From assembly GCA_001313365.1 (NCBI GenBank), contig BBFS01000006.1:41814-105813 (forward strand): DNA of 64,000 bases. Reading direction: 5' to 3'. This document shows positions 36,841-47,505 of this stretch, piece after piece (position 1 is the first letter of the stretch; every line of letters starts with the position of its first letter). Position numbers and translations under genes: made by a program. This stretch comes from Paenarthrobacter nitroguajacolicus JCM 14115. GTDB taxonomy: Bacteria; Actinomycetota; Actinomycetes; Actinomycetales; Micrococcaceae. The notes beneath the pieces were generated by a model. The model was not told where the DNA came from, ran no database searches, and saw only the letters and a program-made list of their open reading frames with translations.

Positions 36841-37672
36841 CCGTTCAGCGATCGACGCTGCCGCCGTCGTAATCCTCGTTCTGATTGTCGCTGCCGTGGC
36901 CGCTGCGCCTTGGTTGGCGCCGTTTCCTCCGGATGACCAGAACCTCGCCGCACGACTTGCGCCACCCAGCGCTACGCATTGGCTGGGAACGGACCACCTC
37001 GGGCGGGACACGCTGAGCCGCTTGCTCGACGGCGGTCGCTTCTCCCTGGTGGTTGCCGCACTGGCCACAGTGCTGACCGGAGTCATCGGTTTGGTGGTGG
37101 GTGTTCTCAGCGCCCGCCGCAAGGGCTGGCTGGATGAGTTTTTCACCCGCACCAACGACGTCCTGCTGGCACTTCCGGAGATGGTGGTGGCGCTTTTCAT
37201 CGTCGCTGCCATGGGCACTGGCTTCACCTCGCTGCTGGTGGCACTGACCGTGACAGGGTGGACGCCGTTTGCGCGACTGGCCCGGACCCTGGCTTATGAC
37301 GTCTCGGCGCGCGGCTTTGTCGAAGCAGCGCGAGTGGTGGGATGTTCGCCGTCGTTCATTATTTTCCGCCACATCCTCCCGCACCTGCCGCCCCCCCATG
37401 CTGGGGGCAGGCAACACTTCGCTTCGGTCAGCTCCTGATCAGCGTCGGAGCACTGTCCTACCTTGGACTCGGCGTGCAACCGCCGCAATCCGATTGGGGT
37501 TCCATGCTGGCAGCGGCGCAACCGTACGCAGAGAGGGCTCCGTGGGGGAATCATTGCCCCTGGACTCGCCGTCTTCCTGGTGGCCCTGTGCGTGACATTG
37601 ATCGGTCAACGGGCATCACGTCGGGCCTCGGATCCGGTGGACGTCCTCGTGGTGGAGGGACAGCATGCCTGA
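36824..37672 (+). CDS. Nickel/peptide-type ABC permease (NikC/DppC)
   Basis: This is the second permease, about 280 residues. After one N-terminal membrane segment (AAVVILVLIVAAVAAAPWLA) it has the family motif THWLGTDHLGRDTLSRLLDG, then FTRTNDVLLALPEMVVALFI, the coupling region GFVEAARVVGCSPSFIIFRH and LISVGALSYLGLGVQPPQSD. Breaks at C and G runs lie near 37395 and 37545. The GTG at 36824 overlaps the preceding gene, and the stop overlaps the ATPase start, so the operon is tightly coupled. Confidence 0.88.
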
Positions 37673-39253
37673 GCTCGTCGTTGAGGATCTGACGGTCCGC
37701 AGTGGTGGTACGGGGGGGCGCCCTATCCTCGCAGGTGTCAGCCTGGCCGTGAAACCCGGTGAGTTTGTCGCATTGGTGGGAGGCTCCGGTTCGGGCAAGA
37801 CCATGACTGCACGGTCGGTGCTGCAGTTGTTGCCTCCACAGTTGAGCATCGAGTCGGGGTCCATCCGGCTTGGGGCGCTTGACTTAACCGGAGCCTCCGA
37901 AGCAGAGCTGAACCGCGTTCGAGGTGGCCGGCTAGGGATGTTGTTTCAGCAGCCAAAGAAGATGTTCAACCCCAACAAGACCATCGGCACCCATCTCCGG
38001 GAACCACTTAAACTGCATTCGGGCCTACGTGGCCAAGCTGCAAAGACGAGGGTTCTCCAATTGCTGGCAGAGGTGGGCTTCGAGGATCCGCAACGGGGTG
38101 CGCGCTCATACCCGCACCAGCTATCAGGCGGCATGGCGCAGCGGGCCATGACTGCCATGGCCTTGGCAGGTCAGCCCGAGATCCTGCTGGCCGATGAACC
38201 GACGTCGGCCTTGGACAAAGTGCTGGAACAACAAATCCTGGAACTACTGGACCGGCAACGAATCCAACGCGGTCTGGGCATCCTCTACATCACGCATAAC
38301 CTTGCTTCGGTGGCCGCATTTGCAGACAGGGTGTTGGTGATGGATGCGGGTGTGATCGTTGAATCTGGCACCACGGAAACGGTCCTGGGCAGCCCCCCCA
38401 GGACCGCTTACACGCGCAGGCTCCTCGAAGCGTCCAACTTGGCGCCCACCAGCATCCCGGCTGCCCCGACCCACCAGCGCAGCGCCCTTACGCTGACAAA
38501 TGTGGTCAAGCAGTTCGGATCCGGCAAACGCAGCGGGCGGCCTGCCTTGGACTCGATTTCGCTGGACGTAAAAAAGGGCGAAATCCTGGGCGTTCTTGGC
38601 CAATCCGGGTGCGGTAAGAGCACTCTTGCCCGGGCCATTGTTGGGCTGGAAGGTATCAGCAGTGGCAGCATCACCAGGACGCTGATCGCGGCTGACGCAG
38701 GAGCAACGGCCGTTCAGTTGGTGTTCCAGGAACCCCACGATTCGTTCGACCCACGCATGACCCTGCGTGCCAGCCTGGAAGCGCCGCTCCGGTCGCAAAA
38801 GGAGCTCACAGCAGCTGAACGGTCCCGCAGCTCACAGCGGCCATGGAAGAAGTGGAGCTGGATCCCGCTCTCCTGGACCGGCGCCCGGGTCAATGCTCCG
38901 GAGGGCAATTGCAGCGGGTCACCATCGCCCGGGCGTTGTTGTTGGAACCTGAAGTGCTCATCTGTGATGAAGCAACGTCTGCCCTGGACGCATTGACCCA
39001 ACGGACCATCCTTGAACTGTTGCAGCGCCTCCACCGGGACCGCGGACTGACCCTCATGATCATCACGCACGACATGGATGTGGTGAGGCACATGTGCCAG
39101 CGGGTCGCAGTCCTCTACCAAGGGCGCCTTGTGGAGCTCACCGACACGGACAAGTTCTTTTCAGATCCGCAGCACCAGCACAGCCAAGACCTCGTTTCCG
39201 CGGCCATTCCGTGCCGTGGGCTGCACCTGAAGAAAATCAGGGCGGCGCTCTAG
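37665..39253 (+). CDS. Fused double-domain ABC ATPase (NikD-NikE type)
   Basis: This one polypeptide of about 529 residues supplies both ATPase domains. The first domain has [56 protein letters not shown] and YITHNLASVA. The second, from about residue 275, has LGQSGCGKSTLARAIVG, FQEPHDSFDPRMTL, CSGGQLQRVTIARALL, LICDEATSALDALT and IITHDMDVVRHMC. A single break lies near 38825. All catalytic motifs are present in both halves. The fused form is common in actinobacterial nickel/peptide-type importers. Confidence 0.9.
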
Positions 39254-39354
39254 CAACCTGGGTGCTAGCGCAGCCTACGTGGGAAGCCCGTCAAAGTCAT
39301 TGCCTGTTGATCCGGCTCCCTAGTAGGGTCGCGGCAGGAGCGTTCCACTGGGGG

Positions 39355-40231
39355 ATGCGCAAAGAGCCGGGGGCCTGTTGTGCGCCGAATACGCCTGGTA
39401 GTTCTTGCTGTGGTTGCTTGACACTTGCTCAGCCGGTGGTCGCTTCTCCTGCCCGCGCTGACGACTCCTGGCACAACTTCATTCAGATCTGGTGGGACTT
39501 TGAGAAGGTTTACCCTGATCTGCCCACCATAACGGACAACGGAAATGTCATCGTCTACGAGGGAAAGACCGGCTGGGAGGGCCAAGGCCTGGTCCCGGTC
39601 CGAGTGTCGTCCTTGACGCGAATGCCTGGTGACGCCCGGTGATTGGGATGGAAACGGCAGCGCCGATTGGATGTTTCGCAGCAGTGATGGCGGGTTGTAC
39701 TTGCGTACAGGTATTGGCGGGAACGTTTCCAAACATGTGGGCCGTGGCTGGGATGTGATGACGGCCCTGGTTTCACCCGGAGATTGGAATGGTGACGGGA
39801 ATGCCGACGTTCTTGCCCGTGACGCCTCCGGTGCGCTGTGGATGTACCGGGGCGACGGCAATGGCGGTTGGCTGCCGGGCCGTGTGCAGGTGGGATGGGG
39901 TTGGAACGTCATGGCGTCCATCTTTAGCGGACATGATTTCAATGAGGACGGAAAGCCGGACATTCTCGCGGCGGACTCATACGGTTCACTTTGGCTCTAC
40001 CCGGGCAACGGCTCCGGGGGGGATGGATGGGCCGGATCCAAGTGGGCTGGGGCTGGCACAAGATGGATCTCATTGCCGCCCCCTGGCGACTTCGATTACG
40101 ACGGTCACGGTGATGTCATTGCCCGCGACATCGCCGGTTCCATGTGGATCTATCCAGGCAATGGGGGGGCGGGCGGCTTCGCGTGGACACGCCGGTTGCT
40201 GACAATACCGACGCCGGCGCTCTTCGGCTGA
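39355..40231 (+). CDS. Secreted FG-GAP/VCBS repeat protein
   Basis: This is an exported protein of about 290 residues, most of it four similar repeats of about 40-50 residues. Each repeat has a calcium-site-like loop: GDWDGNGSADWMFR, GDWNGDGNADVLAR, HDFNEDGKPDILA and GDFDYDGHGDVIAR. Each is followed by a GxLWxY strand pair (GALWMYRGDGNGG, GSLWLYPGNGSGG, GSMWIYPGNGG). The N-terminus, split by a break near 39415, has RRIRLVVLAVVA and AQPVVASPARA, a Sec signal with an AxA-type cleavage site. Another break lies near 39625. The start codon is uncertain: the ATG at 39355 or the GTG at 39380. Such proteins form small beta-propeller or cell-wall-associated domains. No function is assigned. Confidence 0.68.
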
Positions 40232-40342
40232 TTTACATAGCAGTACCGATACACAGCAGTCCAGACATTACCAACCCCCTCGCCAGCCAGCTTGGGGGGG
40301 TTAGGCGTCGTTCCGGGCGCCTTCACGTCACTGGCATGTTTC

Positions 40343-40384
40343 TTGAGTTTTCCATTGAGCATTTGTTAGTATGACAGGACAAAC
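40343..40384 (+). promoter_or_regulatory. Promoter with IolR-like operator before tautomerase gene
   Basis: A candidate -35 TTGAGT (40343-40348) and -10 TAGTAT (40367-40372) are 18 bases apart. TATGACAGGACAAAC (40370-40384) overlaps the -10 and start region. Its GACAGGACA core recurs at other inositol promoters in the window. Confidence 0.55.
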
Positions 40385-40398
40385 TTAGGAGTGTAGAC

Positions 40399-40807
40399 AT
40401 GCCGCTTGTTCGAATCGACGTCAATCAGGGTCGCTCGCCGGAAGAGCTCTCCGCGCTGAGTCGCCAGATCCACGATGCAATCCTCGCTGAATATGGAATC
40501 CCGGAAAGGACTATTTTCATATCCTCACCGAGCACCCGCAGGTCAGATCATTGCCCAGGACGCAGGCCTTGGCTTTGAGCGCAGCAACGGTGTTGTCATG
40601 ATCCAGATCTTTACCCAGGGTGGCCGAAGCCAAGAGGCCAAAAGCTCCCTTTTCCAAGCTATTGCGGGCGGTCTCGCGGAGGTGGGGGGGATCCCGGGTG
40701 AAGATGTCTTCGTGGGCTATGTGGAGAACTCGCCGGGCGACTGGTCATTCGGCTTCGGGCGCAGCCAATACGTCACTGGGGGGGAACTCGCAGTGCCGCG
40801 CAAGTAG
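40399..40807 (+). CDS. Tautomerase-superfamily protein
   Basis: This is a 4-oxalocrotonate tautomerase-like protein of about 135 residues, longer than the classic 62-residue subunits and so a fused or extended form. Met is followed by Pro (MPLVRIDVNQGRSPEELSAL), and Pro-1 would be the catalytic base after Met removal. After a break near 40510 it reads HPAGQIIAQDAGLGFERSNG, IQIFTQGGRSQEAKSSLFQA and VGYVENSPGDWSFGFGRSQY. TTAGGAGTG is a good ribosome site. The shared operator motif places it with the inositol genes, where it might handle an enol or diketo intermediate. Confidence 0.83.
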
Positions 40808-40831
40808 AGCGGTCCGTGTCATGTTGTAAAT

Positions 40832-40876
40832 ATGTCAGTACAAACCTTTGACAGGACATTGATTCTGGTGCAGAGT
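40832..40876 (+). promoter_or_regulatory. iol operon promoter with two IolR-like operators
   Basis: ATGTCAGTACAAAC (40832-40845) and TTGACAGGACATT (40848-40860) are two copies of the recurring motif. The second includes TTGACA (40848-40853), a good -35, with a weak -10 CAGAGT after 17 bases. iolC begins at 40973. Confidence 0.6.
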
Positions 40877-40972
40877 AGTCATGTGGCCCCCGCTCACTGA
40901 GGGGGGGTGGCAAGGCATTGGGGCCCAGCGCTCAAAGGTTCAGAGTTCACAAGAGAAAGGTCAACGATTATC

Positions 40973-42011
40973 GTGACCCACGAACTGCTTACAATCGGGC
41001 GCATCAGCGTTGATATTTACCCGAACGACATTGGGGTGGACCTGGAGGACGTGACGTCCTTCGGCAAATACCTTGGAGGTTCGCCCTCCAATGTGGCCGT
41101 TGCCGCCGCACGACACGGGCGCCGCGCGGGAATCATCACCCGCACCGGCGACGACGCTTTCGGCAACTATCTTCACCGGGAATTGCGCAAGTTCAATGTT
41201 GACGATTCCTTCGTCTCCCCGGTCAAGGAGTACCCGACGGCTGTGACCTTCTGCGCGATCAAGCCGGCAACAGACGAGTTCCCACTGTACTTCTACGGCC
41301 GCTTTCCCACTGCTCCGGACCTGCAGATCAAAGCGGAAGAGCTGGACTTGGAGGCGATCCGGGATGCAGGGATTTTCTGGTCCACCGTCACCGGCCTCTG
41401 CCAGGAGCCCAGCCGTGAGGCCCACATCAAAGCACACCAAGCCCGTCCGCGAACCGGCCTCAAAGACGGTCAGTTCACCATCCTGGACCTGGACTACCGT
41501 CCGATGTTCTGGGCCTCGGAAGAGGAAGCCCGCGCCGAGGTTGCCAAAGTCCTCCCGCACGTTTCCGTCGCGATCGGCAACGACAAGGAATGCGCTGTCG
41601 CCGTTGGTGAGGGGACGCCTGATGAGCAGGCAGACCGCCTGCTGGCTGCCGGCGTCGAAATTGCCGTGGTCAAACTCGGACCGGACGGCGTCATGGCCAA
41701 GACCCGCACGGAGCGTGTGGTTTCGGCACGGTACCGGTGGAAACCGTTAACGGTTTGGGCGCTGGCGACTCGTTCGGGGGGGTGCTTTCTGTCACGGACT
41801 GTTGTCCGGTTGGCCCCCCCTCTCGGAAGTCCTGGATTACGCGAACGCATCCGGTGCAATCGTCGCCTCGCGTCTCTCTTGTGCAGATGCCATGCCGACG
41901 CCGGAGGAAGTTACCTCGCTGCTCGCAGAACGCGGCCGCCCCATCCCCGGTGCCTCTCTGTCAGCCGCCGCCCTCACAGCCGACACCTTCAGTGAAGGAG
42001 CAGTTCGTTGA
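40973..42011 (+). CDS. iolC: 5-dehydro-2-deoxygluconokinase
   Basis: This is a PfkB-family sugar kinase of about 345 residues that phosphorylates 5-dehydro-2-deoxygluconate in inositol breakdown. The N-terminus LLTIGRISVDIYPNDIGVDL and FGKYLGGSPSNVAVAAARHG match IolC. The second PfkB signature VETVNGLGAGDSFGGAF, with the catalytic Asp, must be assembled across breaks near 41735 and 41815. The GTG at 40973 has AAAGGT upstream. It is the first gene of the iolC-T operon. The stop lies seven bases before the next ATG. Confidence 0.9.
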
Positions 42012-42017
42012 GCCTTA

Positions 42018-42976
42018 ATGACGATCCCCCGCCGCTACGAGCACTTGAGCCGTATCCGGTTGGAGGACCCCGAGGCCGTAGCCCGGGCAGCAGCCACCCG
42101 CCGTCGCCATCCTGGCCTGAAACACAGCGCGCAGAACTTCATAGTCGCCGCGGACCACCCGGCGCGGGGGTGCCCTCGCCGTTGGTGCTCAGCCAATGGC
42201 CATGGCCGATCGCAGGGACCTTTTGGATCGTCTGCAGATCGCGTTGGCGAACCCTGCAGTTGATGGCATCCTCGCCTCGCCGGACATCATGGATGACCTT
42301 CTGTTGCTGGGTGCTTGGAAGGCAAGCTCGTCTTCGGCTCCATGAACGCGGTGGTTTGGCAGGGCTGGTCAACGAGTTCGACGATCGCTTCACCGGGCAC
42401 ACTGCTGCTGCTTTGGAGGCGCTCGGTGCGGATGGCGGCAAGATGCTCACGCGCATCTGCCTGGGTGACCCCCCCGACACGGTAGCCACCCTTGAAGCCA
42501 CGGCGAAAGCCATTGATTCGTTGGCCGAGCGCAAGCTCATCGCCATGGTGGAGCCGTTCCTTTCCGTCCGTGATGCACACGGAAAAGTCCGCAACGATCT
42601 CCGCGCTGACGCCGTGATCAAATCCGTCGGCATTGCCGAAGGCCTCGGTTCCACCAGTGCCTACACCTGGATGAAATTGCCGGTTGTGGCAGAGATGGAA
42701 CGCGTCATGGCGTCCACAACCATGCCTACCGTGCTGTTGGGCGGTGACCCCCGACGGTAGCCAGGACGAGGTTTTCGCCAGCTGGCAGGCAGCCCTTGCC
42801 TTGCCCGGTGTTCGAGGCCTCACTGTCGGAAGGACGCTGCTTTACCCGCACGACGACGATGTGGCGGGGGGGCTGTTGCGACGGCCGCCTCGCTGCTTAA
42901 CAACTCTGCGCCCCTGCCCTCCGCGGCGGATGAGCGAACCATGTCAGACCGTATCCCAGTGAAAGTATCGGAGTAG
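42018..42976 (+). CDS. Cgl0159-type (beta/alpha)8 aldolase-like protein of iol operon
   Basis: This is a protein of about 315 residues related to the deoxyribose-phosphate-aldolase-like family found in actinobacterial iol operons. It reads YEHLSRIRLEDPEAVARAAA, QNFIVAADHPARG, DGILASPDIMDDLLLLGALE, MLTRICLGDP, VEPFLSVRDAHGKVRNDLRA, AYTWMKLPVVAEMERVMAST with a candidate Schiff-base Lys, and GLTVGRTLLYPHDDDV. Breaks lie near 42170, 42320, 42750 and 42870. No IolJ-type class II aldolase is present in the window, so this protein may split the IolC product. That role is inference from family position. Confidence 0.8.
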
Positions 42977-42982
42977 CTAGTA

Positions 42983-44935
42983 ATGGGTACAGCAACCCGT
43001 CGGATGACCGTGGCGCAGGCTGTGGTCGAGTTCCTTTCCAAGCAGTACACCGTGGATTCGATCGATGGTGTGGAGTATCGCGAGCGGTTGATTCCGGGGG
43101 GGACGTTCGGTATTTTCGGGCACGGGAACGTGGCCGGTGTGGGTCAGGCGCTGAAGCAGTATCAGGCAGCGGACCCCACGATCATGCCGTATTACCAGGG
43201 CCGCAATGAGCAGGCCCAGGTGCATCAGGCTGTGGGTTATGCCCGGCATACGCGTCGTCGCCAGACGTTTGCGATCAGCACCTCCATTGGTCCGGGTTCC
43301 TCGAACCTGCTGACAGGTGCTGCCTTGGCTACAACCAATCGCTTACCGGTATTGCTGCTCCCGAGCGACACCTTCGCGACCCGTGCGGCTGACCCGGTGT
43401 TGCAGCAGTTGGAGCTCCCGTACGCGTACGACATCACGGTCAACGACGCGTTTCGTCCGTTGTCCAGATTCTTCGACCGGGTGTCCCGCCCGGAGCAGAT
43501 GTTCTCTGCATTCCACCATGGATTGCGCGTTCTCACGGACCCGGCCGAGACCGGCGCCGTGACTATTTCGCTGCCGCAGGATGTGCAGGCGGAGGCTTTC
43601 GATGTTCCGGAAGAGTTCCTGGCCGAGCGGGAGTGGCGGATCCGCCGGCCCGAGGCAGAGGACGACGACATTCGCCGCGCCGCCGAGGCATCCGCGCCGC
43701 GAAGCGTCCGCTGATCATCGCAGGTGGCGGCGTCCTCTACGCGTACGCCAACGAGGAACTCGCCAAATTCGCTGAGCTGACCGGCATCCCGGTGGGCAAC
43801 ACCCAGGCCGGTGTTGGCGTCCTGCCGTGGGACCACAAGTTCTCCCTCGGTGCCATTGGTTCCACGGGCACGACGGCGGCCAACGCCATCGCAGCCGAAG
43901 CGGATCTCATCATCGGGATCGGCACCCGTTACGAGGACTTCACTACCGCGTCCCGGACAGCGTTCCAGAACCCGGACGTGAAGTTCGTGAACATCAACGT
44001 CGCGCCGATCGATGCGTACAAGCACGGCACCACGCTGCCGATCGTTGCTGATGCCCGCAAGGCCCTGGTGAAGCTCAACCAGGCATTGGGCGGTTACCGG
44101 GTTGGTGCTGATCTTGAAGAGAAGGTCGCAGCCGAGAAGAAGCGCTGGAACGGAATTGTGGACGAGGCCTTCGAAACCCGTTACACGCCGTTGCCTGCGC
44201 AGAACGAGATCATCGGCGCCACCAACAAGGCCATGGATGACCAGGACGTGGTCATCTGCGCGGCGGGTTCGCTGCCCGGTGACCTGCACAAAATGTGGCG
44301 GGTCCGGGACCCCTTCGGTTACCACGTGGAGTACGCGTACTCTGCATGGGTTACGAGATCCCCCGGCGGTTTGGGCGTGAAGCGCGCAGCGCTGGCAGAA
44401 GCCGCAGCAGGCGGCCCGGACCGGGATGTGGTTGTCATGGTGGGGGGGGACGGCTCCTACCTGATGATGCACACCGAACTGGTCACCGCCGTCGCCGAAC
44501 GCATCAAGCTGATAGTGGTCCTCATCCAGAACCATGGCTATGCTCGATCGGGTCGCTGTCAGAGTCTCTTGGTTCGCAGCGGTTCGGTACGCAGTACAGG
44601 GTCCTGGACAAGGAACAGCACAGCTTCGACGCCGGTGAGAACCTGCCCATCGATCTGGCCACCAACGCAGAGTCCCTGGGCGCGAGGGTTATCCGGATCG
44701 AACCGGGGGGGAGCACGTGATTGAAGCCCTGGGCGCCGCGATCAAGGAAGCAAAGGCGGCCCCGGAAACGGGCCCGATCGTGATCCACGTTGAGTCTGAT
44801 CCTTTGCTGGATGCCCCCGAGCTCCGAGTCCTGGTGGGACGTTCCGGTCTCGCAGGTTTCCGAGCTCGAATCCACCCGGCAGGCTACAAGACGTACACCG
44901 ACCACAAGAACCGCCAGCGCAAGCTGCTCGGCTAG
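42983..44935 (+). CDS. iolD: 3D-(3,5/4)-trihydroxycyclohexane-1,2-dione hydrolase
   Basis: This is a thiamine diphosphate enzyme of about 650 residues that opens the cyclohexane ring of the inosose-derived diketone. Seen are FGIFGHGNVAGVGQALKQYQ, PYYQGRNEQAQVHQAVGYAR, ISTSIGPGSSNLLTGAALAT, PLIIAGGGVLYAYANEELAK, NTQAGVGVLPWDHKFSLGAI and the cofactor-binding GDGSYLMMHTELVTAVAERI. Breaks lie near 43690, 44345, 44545, 44705 and 44815. Extra Gly residues in IPGGTFG and VGGDGSY come from G-runs that look three bases too long. It follows the aldolase-like gene after seven bases. Confidence 0.92.
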
Positions 44936-44965
44936 AAACACCAAAGACTAGAAGGAAGTCCGCAC

Positions 44966-46481
44966 ATGTCGACGACGACCACACTGACCACCATTCACCA
45001 TTTCATCAACGGCGCTGAAACCACAGGCGAAGGCGACCGCACCCAGCCCGTATATAACCCCCCCGCCACCGGGCAGGTGTCCGCTGAACTGCGGCTGGCC
45101 AATGAGGCCGACCTGAACGCCACCGTTGCCGCGGCCCGCAAGGCGGCGGATTCGTGGGGTGACATTTCCCTGGCCAAGCGAACCGCAGTGCTGTTCAAGT
45201 TCCGTGAACTCGTTGCAGCGCACGTGGACGACCTCGCTGAGCTGATCACCGCCGAGCACGGCAAGGTCCTCTCCGACGCGAAGGGTGAGATCGGCCGCGG
45301 CCTGGAGGTCATCGAGTTCGCTTGTGGCATCCCGCAGCTGCTCAAGGGCGACTACTCGGACCAAGTGTCCACCGGCATCGATGTTTTCTCCTTCCGCGAG
45401 CCCCTGGGCGTCGTGGCAGGTATTACCCCGTTCAACTTCCCGGTCATGGTGCCGCTGTGGATGGCGCCCATGGCCATCGCCACCGGCAACGCGTTCATCC
45501 TTAAGCCCTCCGAGCGTGACCCGTCCGCCTCGATGCTGCTCGCGAAACTGTGGAAGCAGGCCGGCCTTCCCGATGGCGTGTTCCAGGTCCTGCACGGCGG
45601 CAAGGAAACCGTTGATGGGCTGCTGACCCACCCGGACGTGGACGGCATCTCCTTTGTGGCTCTACCCCCCCGATCGCCCAGTACGTCCACGAAACCGCCA
45701 CCAAGCACGGCAAGCGCGTCCAGGCCCTGGGCGGGGCAAAGAACCACGCCATCGTGATGCCCGACGCCGACCTCGATAACGCCGCAGACCACCTCGCGGC
45801 CGCCGCTTTCGGTTCCGCCGGGGAACGCTGCATGGCGATCTCCGTCGCCGTCGCCGTTGGTGACGCTGCTGACCTGATCGTGAAGAAGGTCGAAGAACGC
45901 GCCCTGGCCGTGAAGGTCAAGAACGGCACCGAGCCCGACGCGGAAATGGGTCCCGTCATCACCCCGGCCTCCAAGGAACGGATCGTCAAGATCGTCACCG
46001 AAGCCGAAACCGCCGGCGCGGCCATGGTGGTGGACGGCCGCGACCTGGTGGTCCCCGGCCACGAAGACGGCTTCTGGGTCGGCCCAACAGTGATTGACCA
46101 CGTCAAGACCGAAATGACCGCCTACACCGAGGAAATCTTCGGACCCGTCCTGGTAGTGGTCCGCGTCGCCGACCTCGAAGAAGGCATCGCGCTGATCAAC
46201 TCCAACCCCTACGGCAACGGCACCGCGATCTTCACCTCGTCCGGCGCCGCAGCCGGAAGTTCCAACGCTCCGTGACCGTCGGCATGGTGGGCATCAACGT
46301 GCCCCTGCCCGTCCCGGTGGCCTACCACTCCTTCGGCGGTTGGAAGAACTCGCTCTTCGGCGACAAGCACATCTACGGACCCGAAGGCGTCTCCTTCTAC
46401 ACGCGCGGTAAAGTCATCACTTCCCGCTGGCCCGAACCCACCCACGCCTCCGGCGCCTCCTACAACTTCCCTTCCAACTAA
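44966..46481 (+). CDS. iolA: Methylmalonate-semialdehyde dehydrogenase (CoA-acylating)
   Basis: This is a CoA-dependent aldehyde dehydrogenase of about 505 residues that converts malonic or methylmalonic semialdehyde to acetyl- or propionyl-CoA, the last step of inositol breakdown. Seen are [80 protein letters not shown], the catalytic-Cys motif [36 protein letters not shown] and [20 protein letters not shown]. Breaks lie near 45665 and 46255. It is also called mmsA in valine breakdown, but its place in the operon argues for iolA. Confidence 0.92.
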
Positions 46482-46513
46482 TCCGCACCGCCACAAAGGA
46501 AGACAACGCCGTC

Positions 46514-47434
46514 ATGACTGATGTTGAGAACAAGCTGATCATCGGCACCGCCCCCCCTGATTCCTGGGGGCGTCTGGTTCCCTGATGATCCCCCCCAGCA
46601 GACTCCGTGGGAACGGTTCCTTGATGAGGTTGCGGAGTCCGGCTACAAGTGGATCGAACTGGGTCCGTACGGCTACCTGCCGAACGACCCCACCCGCTTG
46701 GCTGAGGAACTGAAGCAGCGCGACCTCCAGGTCACCGCAGGTACGGTCTTCACGGCTTCCACCGTGGTGCCAAGCAATACGACGAAGCATGGGAACCAGC
46801 CCGAAAGGTTGCCGAACTGACGGCAGCCATGGGCGGAGAACATATTGTGGTCATCCCCGCCATGTGGCGCGACGACGTCACAGGTGAAGCCGTTGAGAAC
46901 GGTGAACTCCCGGACGAGCAATGGGCAGACCTGTTCGCTGGCCATAACCGCATGGGCAAGGTCCTGTTGGAAGACTTTGGGTTGCACCAGCAGTTCCACT
47001 CGCATGCTGACTCGCACGTCGGTGCCCAAAAGGACATCGAAACGCTCTTGGCGGCCACTGATCCGCAGTACTTGAACCTGTGCCTGGACACAGGGCACGC
47101 CGAGTACTGCGGCGCATCGAGCCTGGAGCTCATCAAGAACTACCCGGACCGTATCGGATACCTGCACCTCAAGCAGATCAACCCCGAGGTCCTCGCCGAG
47201 GTGAACGAGAAGAACATGACCTGGCAGCCGCCAACCTCGCCGGCGTCATGACCGAGCCGCCGAACGGCCTCCCGGACCTGCGCGCTGTCATCGAAGCGTG
47301 GAAGGCTCAACCGGCCCATCTTCGGCATCGTGGAGCAGGATATGTACCCGGTAGCGTTCGATGTGCCGATGCCAATCGCCAAGAGGACCCGGAACTACCT
47401 GCTTTCCTGCGGATCCCGCACCAGGGTCCAATAG
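46514..47434 (+). CDS. iolE: myo-Inosose-2 dehydratase
   Basis: This is a TIM-barrel sugar dehydratase of about 305 residues that removes water from 2-keto-myo-inositol. It reads IIGTAPDSWGVWFPDDPQQT, VAESGYKWIELGPYGYLPND, VIPAMWRDDVTGE, FHSHADSHVGAQKDIETLLA with metal-ligand His residues, LNLCLDTGHAEYCGASSLEL and RIGYLHLKQINPEVLAEV. Breaks lie near 46565, 46760, 47225 and 47310. It lies between iolA and iolG, the usual order in actinobacteria. Confidence 0.9.
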
Positions 47435-47475
47435 CGCCGTTCAGTAGCGCCATCACCAGTAGCGCCGTTCAGTAG
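47432..47475 (+). repeat. Short direct repeat TAGCGCCGTTCAG after iolE
   Basis: TAGCGCCGTTCAG occurs twice, separated by TAGCGCCATCACCAG, so the spacer is itself a degenerate copy. The unit period is about 13-15 bases and the array starts at the iolE stop codon. No function is evident. Confidence 0.6.
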
Positions 47476-47505
47476 CAAACCAAAATTTCACGAAGGACAG
47501 ATACA

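Noticed and set aside
36490..37227. A 245-codon minus-strand frame across the NikB/NikC-type permease genes
   Set aside because: Both permeases have family motifs and coupled starts, whereas this frame has none.
37665..39253. Two separate ATPase genes mis-joined by an indel
   Set aside because: The first domain runs in frame into the second through a linker with no stop or ribosome site near 38480. The only break is inside the second domain.
43237..44535. A 432-codon open frame on the minus strand opposite iolD
   Set aside because: It mirrors iolD codon by codon. Its product is His/Asp/Val-rich with no recognisable domain, as expected for the reverse frame of GC-rich coding DNA.
47432..47475. 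CRISPR array seed
   Set aside because: The units are only about 13 bases with degenerate spacers of the same sequence, and there are no cas genes.
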